Positions 9,167 through 17,961 of a stretch of 64,000 nucleotides of DNA are shown in pieces (positions within the stretch are counted from its first letter, which is position 1; each line of letters opens with the position of its first letter). This DNA comes from Anaerolinea thermophila UNI-1. Its GTDB lineage: Bacteria; Chloroflexota; Anaerolineae; Anaerolineales; Anaerolineaceae. The notes under the pieces were generated by a model. That model had not been told where the DNA came from. It did not search any database and saw only the letters and a list, made by a program, of their open reading frames with translations. The DNA lies in the NCBI RefSeq assembly GCF_000199675.1, contig NC_014960.1, forward strand, positions 1,984,001 to 2,048,000, read 5' to 3'. The position numbers were made by a program, and so were the translations under genes.

Positions 9167-9280
9167 GATTCAGTTTGATAAAGGCTTATATGCGTTCAAC
9201 CTCAAGAAAAATAAAGGTAAGGAGAGGTTTTAGCACTCTCCTCGAATTCTGTTGCCTTTGGATTATTGGAGATAAGGCTC

Positions 9281-10534
9281 ATGATTAAAAAAACCTCCGC
9301 AAGACTGGTTTACCTGATCTTAAGTGGTGGAAATACTCTGGCGGATACCATTATGTTCACGGTGAACATGGTTTACTTCGTAGAAATTATCGGCTTAAGC
9401 CCTCTACAACTGGTTCTTGTCGGTACTGTTTTAGAGGGGGCTATCTTGCTATTTGAGATTCCCACCGGTGTGCTTGCTGACACCATTGGTCGAAAGGTTT
9501 CCATTGTTACAGGCTGGTTTATTATGGCTGGCGGCTTTCTCCTGGTCGGAATAGTTCCTGAATTGTGGGCGGTTTTCATCGGTCAGGTGCTTTGGGGACT
9601 TGGATATACCTTCACCAGTGGCGCTACTGAAGCATGGCTTGCCGACGAAATTGGGGAAGACCTGGTAGGTAAGATTAACATTGAAAGCGGTCAAATCAAC
9701 CGTATTTTGGGATTAATCGGTTCTGCAATCAGTGTAGCCATTGCCAGTGTAGCATTAAACCTGCCGATTGTGATTGGCGGTTTGATGTACCTCTTTCTGG
9801 CAGTGTTTCTCCTCTTTACCATGCCAGAAACACAATTTACCCCGCGTTATAAGTCATCAAAAAGTTTGGAAACCCCATTTCAGTCTTTTATACAAACTTT
9901 TCAAGAGGGAGTCAAAGCAGTGGGCAAATCCCCCATCCTGTTAGCCCTCCTGCTGGTAGAACTTTTTATCGGAGCCGCAAGTGAAGGGTATGATCGTCTT
10001 TCCAGTGCCCATTTGTTAAAGAATTTTCAGATTCCCCCCATCGGAGCACTTCAGCCGGTTGTTTGGTTTGGCATCCTGAACATCACGGGGTCACTGGCAT
10101 CCTTTAGCACGACCGCAATGTTCAGAAAGAAACTGGAGGTTATATCCCAATCTTATCAACTAGCGGCCCGATATCTTGTCCTCTTGCACAGTTTGGGTAT
10201 TGCTATGGTAGTCATGTTGGCACTTACAGGAAATTTTTATGCAGCAATAGCCGCCATTCTAGTCAAAGGAGTAATGGGAGCGTTAATCTTCCCGTTATAC
10301 AATGCCTGGCTGGTGCAAAATATCCTCCCAACCACACGAGCGACCGTTATCTCCATCGTGGGACAAGCCAACGCCTTTGGACAGGTTGTCGGGGGACCGG
10401 GAATCGGTGCTGTGGGTAATCGATCCCTGCGTTTAGCTATTTTATTGACGGCACTCCTGAGCATTCCTGCGCTTCCTCTTTATACATCGGCTCAGAAGAA
10501 GCAAACCGTTTTCAGTCCTGAGTCGACCCGATAA
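9281..10534 (+). CDS. MFS transporter, probable drug/metabolite efflux
   Basis: A 417-residue major facilitator with about 12 hydrophobic segments. Motif A of the family is present as GVLADTIGRKVS in the loop after the second helix. FEIPTG just before it is typical of efflux-type members related to multidrug or macrolide/tetracycline exporters. The start at 9281 is chosen because GGAGATAAGG lies just before it; an in-frame TTG at 9266 is less likely. It stands alone between a long leader and a strong terminator, which fits an individually regulated efflux gene. The substrate cannot be read from the sequence. Confidence 0.85.
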   Translation: MIKKTSARLVYLILSGGNTLADTIMFTVNMVYFVEIIGLSPLQLVLVGTVLEGAILLFEIPTGVLADTIGRKVSIVTGWFIMAGGFLLVGIVPELWAVFIGQVLWGLGYTFTSGATEAWLADEIGEDLVGKINIESGQINRILGLIGSAISVAIASVALNLPIVIGGLMYLFLAVFLLFTMPETQFTPRYKSSKSLETPFQSFIQTFQEGVKAVGKSPILLALLLVELFIGAASEGYDRLSSAHLLKNFQIPPIGALQPVVWFGILNITGSLASFSTTAMFRKKLEVISQSYQLAARYLVLLHSLGIAMVVMLALTGNFYAAIAAILVKGVMGALIFPLYNAWLVQNILPTTRATVISIVGQANAFGQVVGGPGIGAVGNRSLRLAILLTALLSIPALPLYTSAQKKQTVFSPESTR

Positions 10535-10536
10535 AA

Positions 10537-10577
10537 TTTCCCCCTCATCTCTCAACTCACGTGAGATGAGGGGGAAA
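10537..10577 (+). terminator. strong hairpin after the MFS gene
   Basis: A perfect 15-bp stem (TTTCCCCCTCATCTC with its complement) closes an 11-base loop directly after the MFS stop codon. The tail is only weakly T-rich. It isolates the transporter from the next gene and rules out the in-frame upstream start at 10566 for that gene, because that codon lies inside the stem. Confidence 0.75.
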
Positions 10578-10598
10578 TCTGGCTTTATAATCAGGTTT

Positions 10599-12008
10599 AT
10601 GCTTTCAAAATTCTTCACCCATCCCGAAACATATAAAAGTCTCTCTCCTTCCGATTTGTGCCATACTTCTCTAGGTTGTCCATATTGCGGAAAAGTGCAC
10701 ACTATACCGATCGAGTTCGCTGCCGCAGAGCCTGGGGTTCTCGTTGGGGACGCCGTGAATGTCCTCAGAAGACATGCCGGCTCCTCTCTCGTTCCCCTTC
10801 TCTATGACCGCGCGATTGAGCCTCTCATCGCAGAAAAAGTCATTGCCCCATTACAAAACCAGGGCTTTTCTATTCACCCAATTGGGATAGGATCACCGGG
10901 TGTACTGCTGGATACCAGTGTTGAGTTAGCCCATGAAGCCATGGAACAAATCCCCTCAGCCGCAAGTTTTCTGATTGGGGCTGGTTCCGGGGTTATTTGC
11001 GACTTAACCAAATGGGTTGCGACTCAAACGCACCTTGAGTATGCCCTTATCGGCACAGCCCCTTCTATGAATGCGTACACTTCTATCACGGCTACCATTA
11101 CAGAAGGCGAAGTAAAAATCAGCCATTTGCTTACCCCCCCAAAGGCAGTTCTGCTTGATGTAAACATCCTGAGAGATGCTCCTCAAGAAATGATTTGGGC
11201 TGGTTGGGGAGACTTAGCCGCGAGAGCAGTATGCAATGCAGATTGGAGACTTGCCAATTTTTTCCACGGGACCTATTTTTGCCCCTTCCCTTACGAACTC
11301 ACCGAAAAATATCAGAACGATGTATTTGCCGTAGCATCCCAAATCACTCAACGCGATTTGTTGGCATTTCAACTCTTTGCTGATGCTATTCTTATCTCCG
11401 GTTATTCCATGACGCTTTTGAACGGTGAGACATCGCCTTCCTCCGGCTCAGAACATGTTCTGTCTCATTTTTGGGATTTTCTGAGCCACCACCGCGGACT
11501 TCCCAAAAACCTTCATGGGGTGCAGGTGGGTATTGGAACGCTAATCATGCTTGCCTTCTATGAGGCTTTCCGAAGCGTAAATCCCCATTCCCTCCAACCT
11601 GAAAAAATTCTCAAACACCGTAAATCTTTTGGAAGACTTGTCGATGAAAACCAACGCCTGTATGGAGACGCTGCCACACGCTTTAACCAGATTCTGGAAA
11701 AGAAATATCGAAAGGATGAAGAAATACTCCATCGAGTACAACGAGTGAAAATGCAATGGCAATTCCTGTGGGAGATTCTTGATCCCTATCTCACGCCATT
11801 CGAAAAAGTCAAACGTACTTTTATCGAAGCGGGATTTCCTGTGTCCCTGCAAACCATTCAGCGCAACAAGGAGGAAGTGCTCGAAGCCATGATTAAGGGA
11901 CCTTTTTACCGCCCGCGGTACACAATTCTCGATTTGGCATGGGAATTAGGGGTGCTGGAGGACCTTGCTGAAGAGGCTTTGAAGCGAGTATTTTATCAAA
12001 CCCGATAA
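10599..12008 (+). CDS. sn-glycerol-1-phosphate dehydrogenase family protein (AraM/EgsA-like)
   Basis: A member of the iron-dependent alcohol dehydrogenase/glycerol-1-phosphate dehydrogenase superfamily, 469 residues from the ATG at 10599. NAD-site glycines are in FLIGAGSGVICDLTKW. TAPSMNAYTS and the metal-binding GWGDLAAR, SGSEHVLSHFWD and LHGVQVGIGTL are in the family's order, supplying one Asp and two His ligands. Known members reduce dihydroxyacetone phosphate to sn-glycerol 1-phosphate, the archaeal-type lipid backbone; AraM of Bacillus is the bacterial example. A TATAAT at 10586-10591 sits just ahead of the start. The C-terminal about 120 residues are an extra helical region. An L-2-hydroxyglutarate oxidase gene follows. 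Confidence 0.8.
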   Translation: MLSKFFTHPETYKSLSPSDLCHTSLGCPYCGKVHTIPIEFAAAEPGVLVGDAVNVLRRHAGSSLVPLLYDRAIEPLIAEKVIAPLQNQGFSIHPIGIGSPGVLLDTSVELAHEAMEQIPSAASFLIGAGSGVICDLTKWVATQTHLEYALIGTAPSMNAYTSITATITEGEVKISHLLTPPKAVLLDVNILRDAPQEMIWAGWGDLAARAVCNADWRLANFFHGTYFCPFPYELTEKYQNDVFAVASQITQRDLLAFQLFADAILISGYSMTLLNGETSPSSGSEHVLSHFWDFLSHHRGLPKNLHGVQVGIGTLIMLAFYEAFRSVNPHSLQPEKILKHRKSFGRLVDENQRLYGDAATRFNQILEKKYRKDEEILHRVQRVKMQWQFLWEILDPYLTPFEKVKRTFIEAGFPVSLQTIQRNKEEVLEAMIKGPFYRPRYTILDLAWELGVLEDLAEEALKRVFYQTR

Positions 12009-12084
12009 TAAAGAGTAAAAATATCGCTCTCGTTTTTAATCTTGAGTATAATCATATCAAGACTTTTCCACAGGAGATACACCT

Positions 12085-13296
12085 ATGTCTCAAACGTTTG
12101 ATATTGCCATCATTGGGGGCGGCATCGTTGGATTAGCCACCGCTATGGCACTCACGCAAAAATACCCCAAGCAATCCATCATCGTTTTAGAAGCAGAAAA
12201 TCGTCTGGCGGCTCATCAAACAGGGAATAATAGCGGCGTAATTCACTCAGGGATTTACTACAAACCGGGTTCGTTAAAAGCCAAAAATTGCGTAGAAGGA
12301 CGCACCGCCATGTATGAGTTTTGTGCTCAGCATGGAATTACTCATGAAAACTGTGGAAAGTTGATTGTGGCTACAGAACAAGAAGAATTACCGCGTCTTG
12401 ACAGTCTCTATGAAAGAGGGATTGCCAACGGACTGACAGGTTTGAAGAAATTACGGGCAGAGGAAATCAAAGATTACGAACCCCACGCAACAGGAATTGC
12501 TGCCATTTTCGTTCCACAAACGGGCATTGTGGATTATATTGGAGTGACCAATGCCTATGCGAAAATTGTAAAAGAGAGAGACGGAGAAATTTGGACCGGC
12601 GCGCGTGTGATCGGTTTCCAGAACCGAGGAAGTGAATTTGTTCTTTCCACCCCCAAAGGGGAAGTAGTATGCAGAAACCTGATCAACTGCGCCGGTTTAT
12701 ATTCTGATCGGGTTGCAAGAATGTGTGGCGTCAACCCTGTGGTTCGAATTATCCCCTTTCGGGGAGAATATTATGAACTGGTACCCGAAAAACATCACCT
12801 TGTGAAAAATCTTATTTACCCTGTGCCCGATCCTCGTTTTCCATTTCTCGGGGTTCATTTCACCCGCATGGTAAAAGGAGGTGTGGAAGCCGGTCCCAAT
12901 GCTGTGCTTGCCTTCAAGCGGGAAGGGTATAAAATGGGAGACATCTCACTGAGAGACTTGTCGGAGTTTTTGACATTTCGTGGTTTCTGGATTATGGGGT
13001 TCAAATACTGGCAAACAGCAGTGGGAGAGTTTTACCGCTCTTTGAGCAAGAAAGCCTTTGTCAAAGCCCTGCAGCGATTGTTGCCCGAATTGCAGGAAGA
13101 AGATGTGCACCGTTCTGGCGCAGGCGTGCGCGCCCAAGCCCTGGATCCCTCAGGTAAACTGCTGGACGACTTCAGTATCGCTGAAGGTCAAAGAATGATT
13201 CACGTCCTCAACGCCCCTTCTCCTGCAGCTACAGCGTCCATCAGTATTGGTAAAACGATTGCTGAAATGGCATCCAAAAATTTTTCGCTGGATTGA
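12085..13296 (+). CDS. lhgO: L-2-hydroxyglutarate oxidase (LhgO-like FAD oxidoreductase)
   Basis: A 403-residue DAO-family flavoprotein. The FAD-binding GGGIVGLATA lies near residues 11-20. The pair NNSGVIHSGIYYKPGSLKAK (about 48-67) is characteristic of L-2-hydroxyglutarate oxidases (YgaF/LhgO). The C-terminal GAGVRAQALDP is also typical. It would oxidise L-2-hydroxyglutarate to 2-oxoglutarate, a metabolite-repair reaction, passing electrons to quinone or oxygen. A TATAAT at 12047-12052 and a GGAG ribosome binding site precede the start. A strong terminator follows, so it may be a single-gene transcript. A glycerol-3-phosphate dehydrogenase-like role is the main alternative. Confidence 0.85.
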   Translation: MSQTFDIAIIGGGIVGLATAMALTQKYPKQSIIVLEAENRLAAHQTGNNSGVIHSGIYYKPGSLKAKNCVEGRTAMYEFCAQHGITHENCGKLIVATEQEELPRLDSLYERGIANGLTGLKKLRAEEIKDYEPHATGIAAIFVPQTGIVDYIGVTNAYAKIVKERDGEIWTGARVIGFQNRGSEFVLSTPKGEVVCRNLINCAGLYSDRVARMCGVNPVVRIIPFRGEYYELVPEKHHLVKNLIYPVPDPRFPFLGVHFTRMVKGGVEAGPNAVLAFKREGYKMGDISLRDLSEFLTFRGFWIMGFKYWQTAVGEFYRSLSKKAFVKALQRLLPELQEEDVHRSGAGVRAQALDPSGKLLDDFSIAEGQRMIHVLNAPSPAATASISIGKTIAEMASKNFSLD

Positions 13297-13333
13297 TTGA
13301 AGAAACCAGAAATTAAGAGACTTTTGCTTTTTT

Positions 13334-13366
13334 GAGGGGAGAAAAGTTTTTTCTCCCCTCTTTCTT
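13334..13366 (+). terminator. intrinsic terminator after lhgO
   Basis: A 12-bp perfect stem (GAGGGGAGAAAA with its complement) has a 3-base loop and ends in TTTCTT. It lies about 40 bases after the stop codon. Confidence 0.85.
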
Positions 13367-13405
13367 AAGAAAGCTGGGTGTACAAGAATAAACCTGTGGT
13401 TTGAT

Positions 13406-13434
13406 TTGACTTTTTGATTTTCTTTTCCTATACT
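13406..13434 (+). promoter_or_regulatory. sigma-70 promoter for yifB, predicting a leaderless mRNA
   Basis: TTGACT (13406-13411) and TATACT (13429-13434) have a 17-base spacer. The expected start point, about 7 bases after the -10 box, coincides with the ATG at 13441. There is no room for a Shine-Dalgarno sequence, so the mRNA would begin at or next to the start codon. Confidence 0.75.
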
Positions 13435-13440
13435 AATTCC

Positions 13441-14964
13441 ATGCTCGCCCGGGTATATTCCTGTGCCGTCATTGGACTCGATGGGGTACTGGTCGAAGTA
13501 GAAGTAGATACTGGTCCAGGTCTACCGGGTATGGTGATTGTAGGATTGCCCGATACCGCAGTGCAGGAAAGTCGCGAACGGGTACAATCGGCCATTAAAA
13601 ACACAGGGTTACTTTTCCCGCGAAAGAGAGTCACTGTCAACCTCGCTCCAGCCTCGGTGCGCAAAGAGGGCCCGGCTTATGATTTGCCGATTGCTCTGGG
13701 GGTCCTGGCAGCAAGTGAACAAATCCCTGTTGAAGCCTTTGAAGGCAGTTTGGTCATTGGAGAACTTTCGTTAGACGGTAGCGTACGCCATGTACGCGGG
13801 GTGCTTCCCATGGCAGCAGTCGCCAGGGAACAGGGCATTTCTCGCGTTTTTGTCCCCAAAGCCGATGCAGCGGAAGCCGCTTTACTTCCTAACCTTGAAG
13901 TGATCCCTGTAGAGTCTCTGGCCGAACTTGTGGCTCATTTGAAACACACCATCAGCATTCCTCCACATCCTCCTACCCAACCAGAAAATATCCCTATTGA
14001 AGTTGCCACCGATTTCAGCGAGATCAAAGGGCAGGAACATGTCAAACGGGCTTTAGAAGTGGCGGCGGCTGGAGGACATAATCTCCTGATGATTGGACCA
14101 CCGGGCTCGGGAAAGACCCTTCTGGCAAGAGCCCTGCCGGCAATTTTGCCACAGATGACCATTGATGAGGCTCTGGATGTCACCCGGATTTATTCCGTTG
14201 CCGATCAACTCCCTGAGGATATTCCACTGATACGTTCGCGTCCTTTCAGGGCACCCCATCATACCATCAGCCATGCGGGATTGGTTGGAGGAGGGAATCA
14301 ACCCCACCCCGGTGAAATCTCCCTGGCACACCGCGGGGTATTGTTTTTGGATGAACTTCCAGAATTTGGTTCCAGAGTCCTGGAAGTTTTACGCCAACCC
14401 ATGGAAGATAAAATCGTCACCATTAGCCGTGCACAAGGATCCTTAACCTTTCCTGCCAACTTCCAACTAGTGGCGGCCATGAATCCCTGCCCCTGCGGGT
14501 ATTACGGAGATCCGGTCAAACCCTGTACATGTTCGCCGGGCACTGTGGTTAAGTATCAAAAAAGAATTTCCGGTCCCCTGCTGGACCGAATTGACATCTT
14601 TGTCTCGGTACCACGGATTGATTACGAGAAATTAAGCGACCGCCGCGCAGGGGAATCGGTAGAAAGCGTACGAGAACGAGTGGAAAAAGCCCGAAGGCTT
14701 CAACGACAACGATTTGAAGCATCCAACGGCACTTCCTGCAACGCCGAGATGCGCCCTGCTGAAATTAGAAAGTACTGCACATTAAATAGCGCGGCCAGCA
14801 ACTTGATGAAAACCGCCATGGTTCAAATGGATCTCTCCGCGAGGGCATATCATCGCATCTTAAAACTTGCCCGGACCATTGCAGACCTGGCAGACAGTGA
14901 AGAGATTCAGCCCATACACCTGGCAGAAGCTCTGCAGTACCGCCCAAAAGACTTATTCATTTGA
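13441..14964 (+). CDS. YifB/ComM family Mg-chelatase-like AAA+ ATPase
   Basis: A 507-residue protein. The N-terminal domain is ChlI-type with a Lon-like fold (ARVYSCAVIGLDG). Next come Walker A GPPGSGKT near residues 219-226 and the Walker B region LFLDELPEF. A Cys-rich insertion NPCPCGYYGD...CTCSPG and the C-terminal Mg-chelatase helical domain complete it. In Gram-negative bacteria ComM is a branch-migration helicase for natural transformation; a similar DNA role here is inference. The start at 13441 is set by the promoter ending just before it and by homologues beginning with MLARVYS; an upstream in-frame ATG at 13414 lies inside the promoter. It ends 10 bases from the convergent PAC2 gene. 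Confidence 0.9.
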   Translation: MLARVYSCAVIGLDGVLVEVEVDTGPGLPGMVIVGLPDTAVQESRERVQSAIKNTGLLFPRKRVTVNLAPASVRKEGPAYDLPIALGVLAASEQIPVEAFEGSLVIGELSLDGSVRHVRGVLPMAAVAREQGISRVFVPKADAAEAALLPNLEVIPVESLAELVAHLKHTISIPPHPPTQPENIPIEVATDFSEIKGQEHVKRALEVAAAGGHNLLMIGPPGSGKTLLARALPAILPQMTIDEALDVTRIYSVADQLPEDIPLIRSRPFRAPHHTISHAGLVGGGNQPHPGEISLAHRGVLFLDELPEFGSRVLEVLRQPMEDKIVTISRAQGSLTFPANFQLVAAMNPCPCGYYGDPVKPCTCSPGTVVKYQKRISGPLLDRIDIFVSVPRIDYEKLSDRRAGESVESVRERVEKARRLQRQRFEASNGTSCNAEMRPAEIRKYCTLNSAASNLMKTAMVQMDLSARAYHRILKLARTIADLADSEEIQPIHLAEALQYRPKDLFI

Positions 14965-14974
14965 GAGCGCAGAA

Positions 14975-15910
14975 TTACCCTTCTTCCCCCTCGTCTTCCA
15001 TTTTCTTGAGAATTTTCCGAAGGTGCTCTTCCCAAACATCCTCTAAGGGGATAAAAGGATTCTCCCTAAAATTCTTTGAAAGATTCTCGAAATATGCCTG
15101 AATCCCGGCTTCTGGCATCTGCCCGGAAAGTTCCTGAATTTCTTGAGAAACCTCCCGAATCAACTTCCGACTTTTTTGAGCCAGGTCCAGAACATCAAAA
15201 TCGGTCTTAAAAAGGTAATTAACTCTTCGTAAAATTCCCAACCATGCCATGTAGTCATTTTCAATCCGAAGCGTTTGCTCAATATTCAGTAACGGAGACA
15301 AGTCATAATAAGGCACCATTGCATACATACCAATATAAGGGAGGTGTTCATCCCCCGCACGCTTGCACAGGTAAGAACCAATACTTACTCCTCCATGGTA
15401 ATTAGTCAGCCGCAGGCTCAAATCCTCCACCTCTTGGTGCATTTCCTGAAGACTGTAACTACCGGAGATGTCCCGTTCCTTATCGTAAGGGAATTCGCCG
15501 TAAACGCCCCCTAAACCTATCATCTTTTGCACCCCGAATAACTTTGCCACTTTCAAAATTGCCTGCACATATTCTTCAACATTCAGATGAGGTTCATCTC
15601 CAATAAACACCAGAATGCTGGTTGTTCCCCGGTTTATGAGAAAAAAGTGATTCTCTGGCACCTCAAGACTCTGTGGAAACCCATTATGAAAATGAATCAC
15701 CGGTCTAATTAAGTCATGAGTACCGGGGATTTGAAAAAGGTAATATCCATGGGGATTGATTTGCGCCACCAATTTCCCCTGATACTTTTCAATTAAATAA
15801 ACCGGAAGCCCGGAAGAAACTGCTCCGGCATCCGCCCACTGACGCCACCCCAGGATCATGTATTGAGCCTGAGGTACTGGCTCCACTAAAATTTGAACTT
15901 CATTTCCCAT
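14975..15910 (-). CDS. PAC2 family protein
   Basis: A 311-residue protein of the PAC2/proteasome-assembly-chaperone-like family found in archaea, actinobacteria and Chloroflexota. Supporting segments are MILGWRQWADAG near residue 20, VFIGDEPHLNVEEYV, MIGLGGVYGEFPYD and a C-terminal acidic helical tail. The bacterial function is not established. No proteasome genes are visible nearby. The gene stands alone on the minus strand, convergent with yifB and preceded by about 150 bases of non-coding sequence. Confidence 0.8.
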   Translation of the reverse strand: MGNEVQILVEPVPQAQYMILGWRQWADAGAVSSGLPVYLIEKYQGKLVAQINPHGYYLFQIPGTHDLIRPVIHFHNGFPQSLEVPENHFFLINRGTTSILVFIGDEPHLNVEEYVQAILKVAKLFGVQKMIGLGGVYGEFPYDKERDISGSYSLQEMHQEVEDLSLRLTNYHGGVSIGSYLCKRAGDEHLPYIGMYAMVPYYDLSPLLNIEQTLRIENDYMAWLGILRRVNYLFKTDFDVLDLAQKSRKLIREVSQEIQELSGQMPEAGIQAYFENLSKNFRENPFIPLEDVWEEHLRKILKKMEDEGEEG

Positions 15911-16007
15911 ACACCACCTCTCACTTCAAGTATACACTTCTTAAGAGATCTGTATTTTTATCTGGAATTTTCCTACCCAAGAAGGAGCAATATCATCTAA
16001 GTTTAAT

Positions 16008-16037
16008 AAAAGACCCCTGCTCAATATAGCAGGGGTT
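16008..16037 (-). terminator. terminator of the pentapeptide-repeat gene
   Basis: A 9-bp perfect stem, ACCCCTGCT with AGCAGGGGT, has a 6-base loop at 16013-16036. Read on the minus strand it is followed by CTTTTATT. Confidence 0.75.
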
Positions 16038-16060
16038 CAAAGGTTGCCCTATCAAAAATA

Positions 16061-16540
16061 CTAATCGTGTTTTTGTCCGTCGGGCATGATCGTTCCTGCC
16101 AGCGATTTGGCTCTCAACAAACGATGATCAGGGGCGTTCGTCCCGGTTAGATCTGCATCGGTTAGATTGGCATTGGTTAAGTCAACCGCACCAAGGTTGG
16201 CATCAATAAGATTTGCACCAGTAAGGTTGGCTTCTGATAAATCGGCTTCCGCCAGATTGGCTTCTCGCAGGTCTGCCCCGCGCAAGTCAGCCCCACGAAG
16301 ATGCGCCCGCCTTAAATCTGCTCCAATGAGGACTGCATTCCTCAAATTGGCTCCGCCCAAGTTAGCATCAACCATCACTGCCCCACGCAAGTCCACATTA
16401 GAGAGATTGGCGCCAATCAAAGTCGCTCCTGAAAGCATCACCCCACGCAAATCCATACCGCTCAGGTCAATATGGCTTAGCCACAAAGGCTTGGGCTGGT
16501 TGAGCAAAATATAAATTTCATACCTTGAGAATTCTGCCAT
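16061..16540 (-). CDS. pentapeptide repeat protein
   Basis: A 159-residue protein made almost wholly of A(D/N)LxxA-type pentapeptides from about residue 25 to 145 (for example GADLRGADLREANLAEADLS), expected to form a right-handed quadrilateral beta helix. Members include DNA-mimicking gyrase-protecting proteins (Qnr, MfpA), but most have no known function and nothing here points to gyrase. No signal peptide. An AGGAGAG ribosome binding site lies 9 bases before the ATG. The gene has its own terminator. Confidence 0.9.
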   Translation of the reverse strand: MAEFSRYEIYILLNQPKPLWLSHIDLSGMDLRGVMLSGATLIGANLSNVDLRGAVMVDANLGGANLRNAVLIGADLRRAHLRGADLRGADLREANLAEADLSEANLTGANLIDANLGAVDLTNANLTDADLTGTNAPDHRLLRAKSLAGTIMPDGQKHD

Positions 16541-16627
16541 CTTGTGACTCTCCTGTTACAGCACAATTTTGAATTCTATATCTCCAGAGTCATCTTTATT
16601 ATATGCTATCCCCTAAAATATACATCG

Positions 16628-17830
16628 TTAATTTTTTTCTTGATTAATCTTTTCCCAAATTCCATCCTGCAGCGCCATCCATCCAGAAAGCGGGTAAAGC
16701 AGGTCCCTTCTCTGCCACCCAGCCTGGATCCTTGAAAGGGTTTCACTCCAGCCTCTAATCCCGCTGAGAGCATCCTCTGCCTCTACATTGGAGGCTCCCA
16801 CTGCAAGAGCAGCGTTCATGGCATCTACCGGAGAAAATCCTCTTAAGAAGGCAGCAAGAAAACCTGCAATCGTAGCATCCCCGGCACCAGTGGTTCCCAT
16901 AACGTTGACCTGGAAACATGCGCCCCGAATTTCGCGGTTTTGCCATTCATCAAACGGCACAGGCTGCACTTTGCCAAAATCCATGGGGGACCAGTTTGAA
17001 GAAGTTTTCAAATATACTCCTTGATCCCCCATTTTGAGCAAGACTATTTTTGCCCCCAATGTAACCAATTCCTCACCCAACAGGCTCATCCGTTCTGGTG
17101 TTGCTATACGAAGTATGTTTTCCGAGGAAGAGGTGCGGTAAAACTCCTCCCATTCCTGTCTATGCAACATAAAAAGCAATTCTTCAAAACTGGGCGAAAA
17201 GATATCCACATAAGGTAAAAGACGCCCGAGAATTTCTCTCCAATCAACCTTTCCTCCTTCGGATTGGGGATCCGGTAAAGCCATATCCAGAGACGTGGTC
17301 AGTCCAAAGGATTTGACTTCACGGAAAATTTTCGTTAATTCCTCCCCACGATTCTGAACCATGCGCTTCATCACCGGAGGGTATCCAAAATGGAAGAGAC
17401 TAGCCTGAGAAAGCCACGACTCATCTATATCCTCCATACCAAATTCATCATTAGCCCCAGGAGAATGGAGGAAAATACGATCAACCTCAGGGGCACTCAA
17501 GATGATGGAATAAGAAGTGGAGGAATACTTCTCTACCCTCAAACCCTGTGCCAATTGAACGCCGTATTGTTCTACCAGTTTACGGACAATCCAGCCAAAG
17601 GGATCATCCCCAATCCTGGCAATAAGGTGAACAGGAACACCCAAGAGATGTAAAGACAAGCCCGTATTGGATACAGGACCACCGGTGCACAACGCTACCC
17701 CTTTAGTCAAAATCAAGTGTCCGGGCTGAAGGAGTTTCATTAACTGCCCGGGCGGTAAGTGTGTCATATCCGGAAAAATATCCAGGCAAATATGCCCCGC
17801 TACAACCACAGTCTTCTCAATTGTGTTCAT
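16628..17830 (-). CDS. PfkB family carbohydrate kinase
   Basis: A 400-residue ribokinase/PfkB-type sugar kinase. The N-terminal substrate region has GGPVSNTGLSLHLLGVP near residue 50. The catalytic GTTGAGDATIAGFLAAFLRG anion-hole/Asp motif is near residue 312. It phosphorylates an alcohol group on a sugar or nucleoside using ATP. The extended middle region and the lack of close pathway neighbours leave the substrate open. The 98-base gap downstream contains no other gene. Confidence 0.85.
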   Translation of the reverse strand: MNTIEKTVVVAGHICLDIFPDMTHLPPGQLMKLLQPGHLILTKGVALCTGGPVSNTGLSLHLLGVPVHLIARIGDDPFGWIVRKLVEQYGVQLAQGLRVEKYSSTSYSIILSAPEVDRIFLHSPGANDEFGMEDIDESWLSQASLFHFGYPPVMKRMVQNRGEELTKIFREVKSFGLTTSLDMALPDPQSEGGKVDWREILGRLLPYVDIFSPSFEELLFMLHRQEWEEFYRTSSSENILRIATPERMSLLGEELVTLGAKIVLLKMGDQGVYLKTSSNWSPMDFGKVQPVPFDEWQNREIRGACFQVNVMGTTGAGDATIAGFLAAFLRGFSPVDAMNAALAVGASNVEAEDALSGIRGWSETLSRIQAGWQRRDLLYPLSGWMALQDGIWEKINQEKN

Positions 17831-17927
17831 TTGCCAAGCCCTGAGGTATAAATTCTTTTTGATTATAGGGGATTTCTTTTAGAAGGCACTCTAATTTGCT
17901 GAATACTCAAGAAATATGCACCGCGAT

Positions 17928-17957
17928 AATGAAAAGAAGCGCCTTTTCAGGCGCTTC
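17928..17957 (-). terminator. terminator of the tRNA-Met/tRNA-Gln transcript
   Basis: An 8-bp stem, GAAGCGCC with GGCGCTTC at 17936-17957, is followed on the minus strand by CTTTTCATT. It lies a few bases beyond the tRNA-Gln 3' end. Confidence 0.75.
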
Positions 17958-17961
17958 AAGG

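Noticed and set aside
9190..9288. A 32-codon open frame just ahead of and overlapping the MFS start
   Set aside because: It has no convincing ribosome binding site and its composition is not protein-like; the shorter frame at 9004 is the better leader-peptide candidate.
10566..10598. An upstream start for the glycerol-1-phosphate dehydrogenase-like gene
   Set aside because: It falls within the terminator stem of the MFS gene; the ATG at 10599 follows a TATAAT and is preferred.
13414..13440. An upstream ATG that would extend YifB by 9 residues
   Set aside because: It lies inside the promoter spacer and homologues start at MLARVYS, so the ATG at 13441 is used.
16167..16514. A 115-residue open frame antisense to the pentapeptide-repeat gene
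   Set aside because: Its repetitive Ser/Ala/Arg-rich content is the mirror of the pentapeptide codons on the other strand.
16061..16540. Regular short repeats that could suggest a CRISPR or satellite array
   Set aside because: The 15-base periodicity is the codon pattern of pentapeptide repeats in a single open frame. I saw no CRISPR array anywhere in the window.
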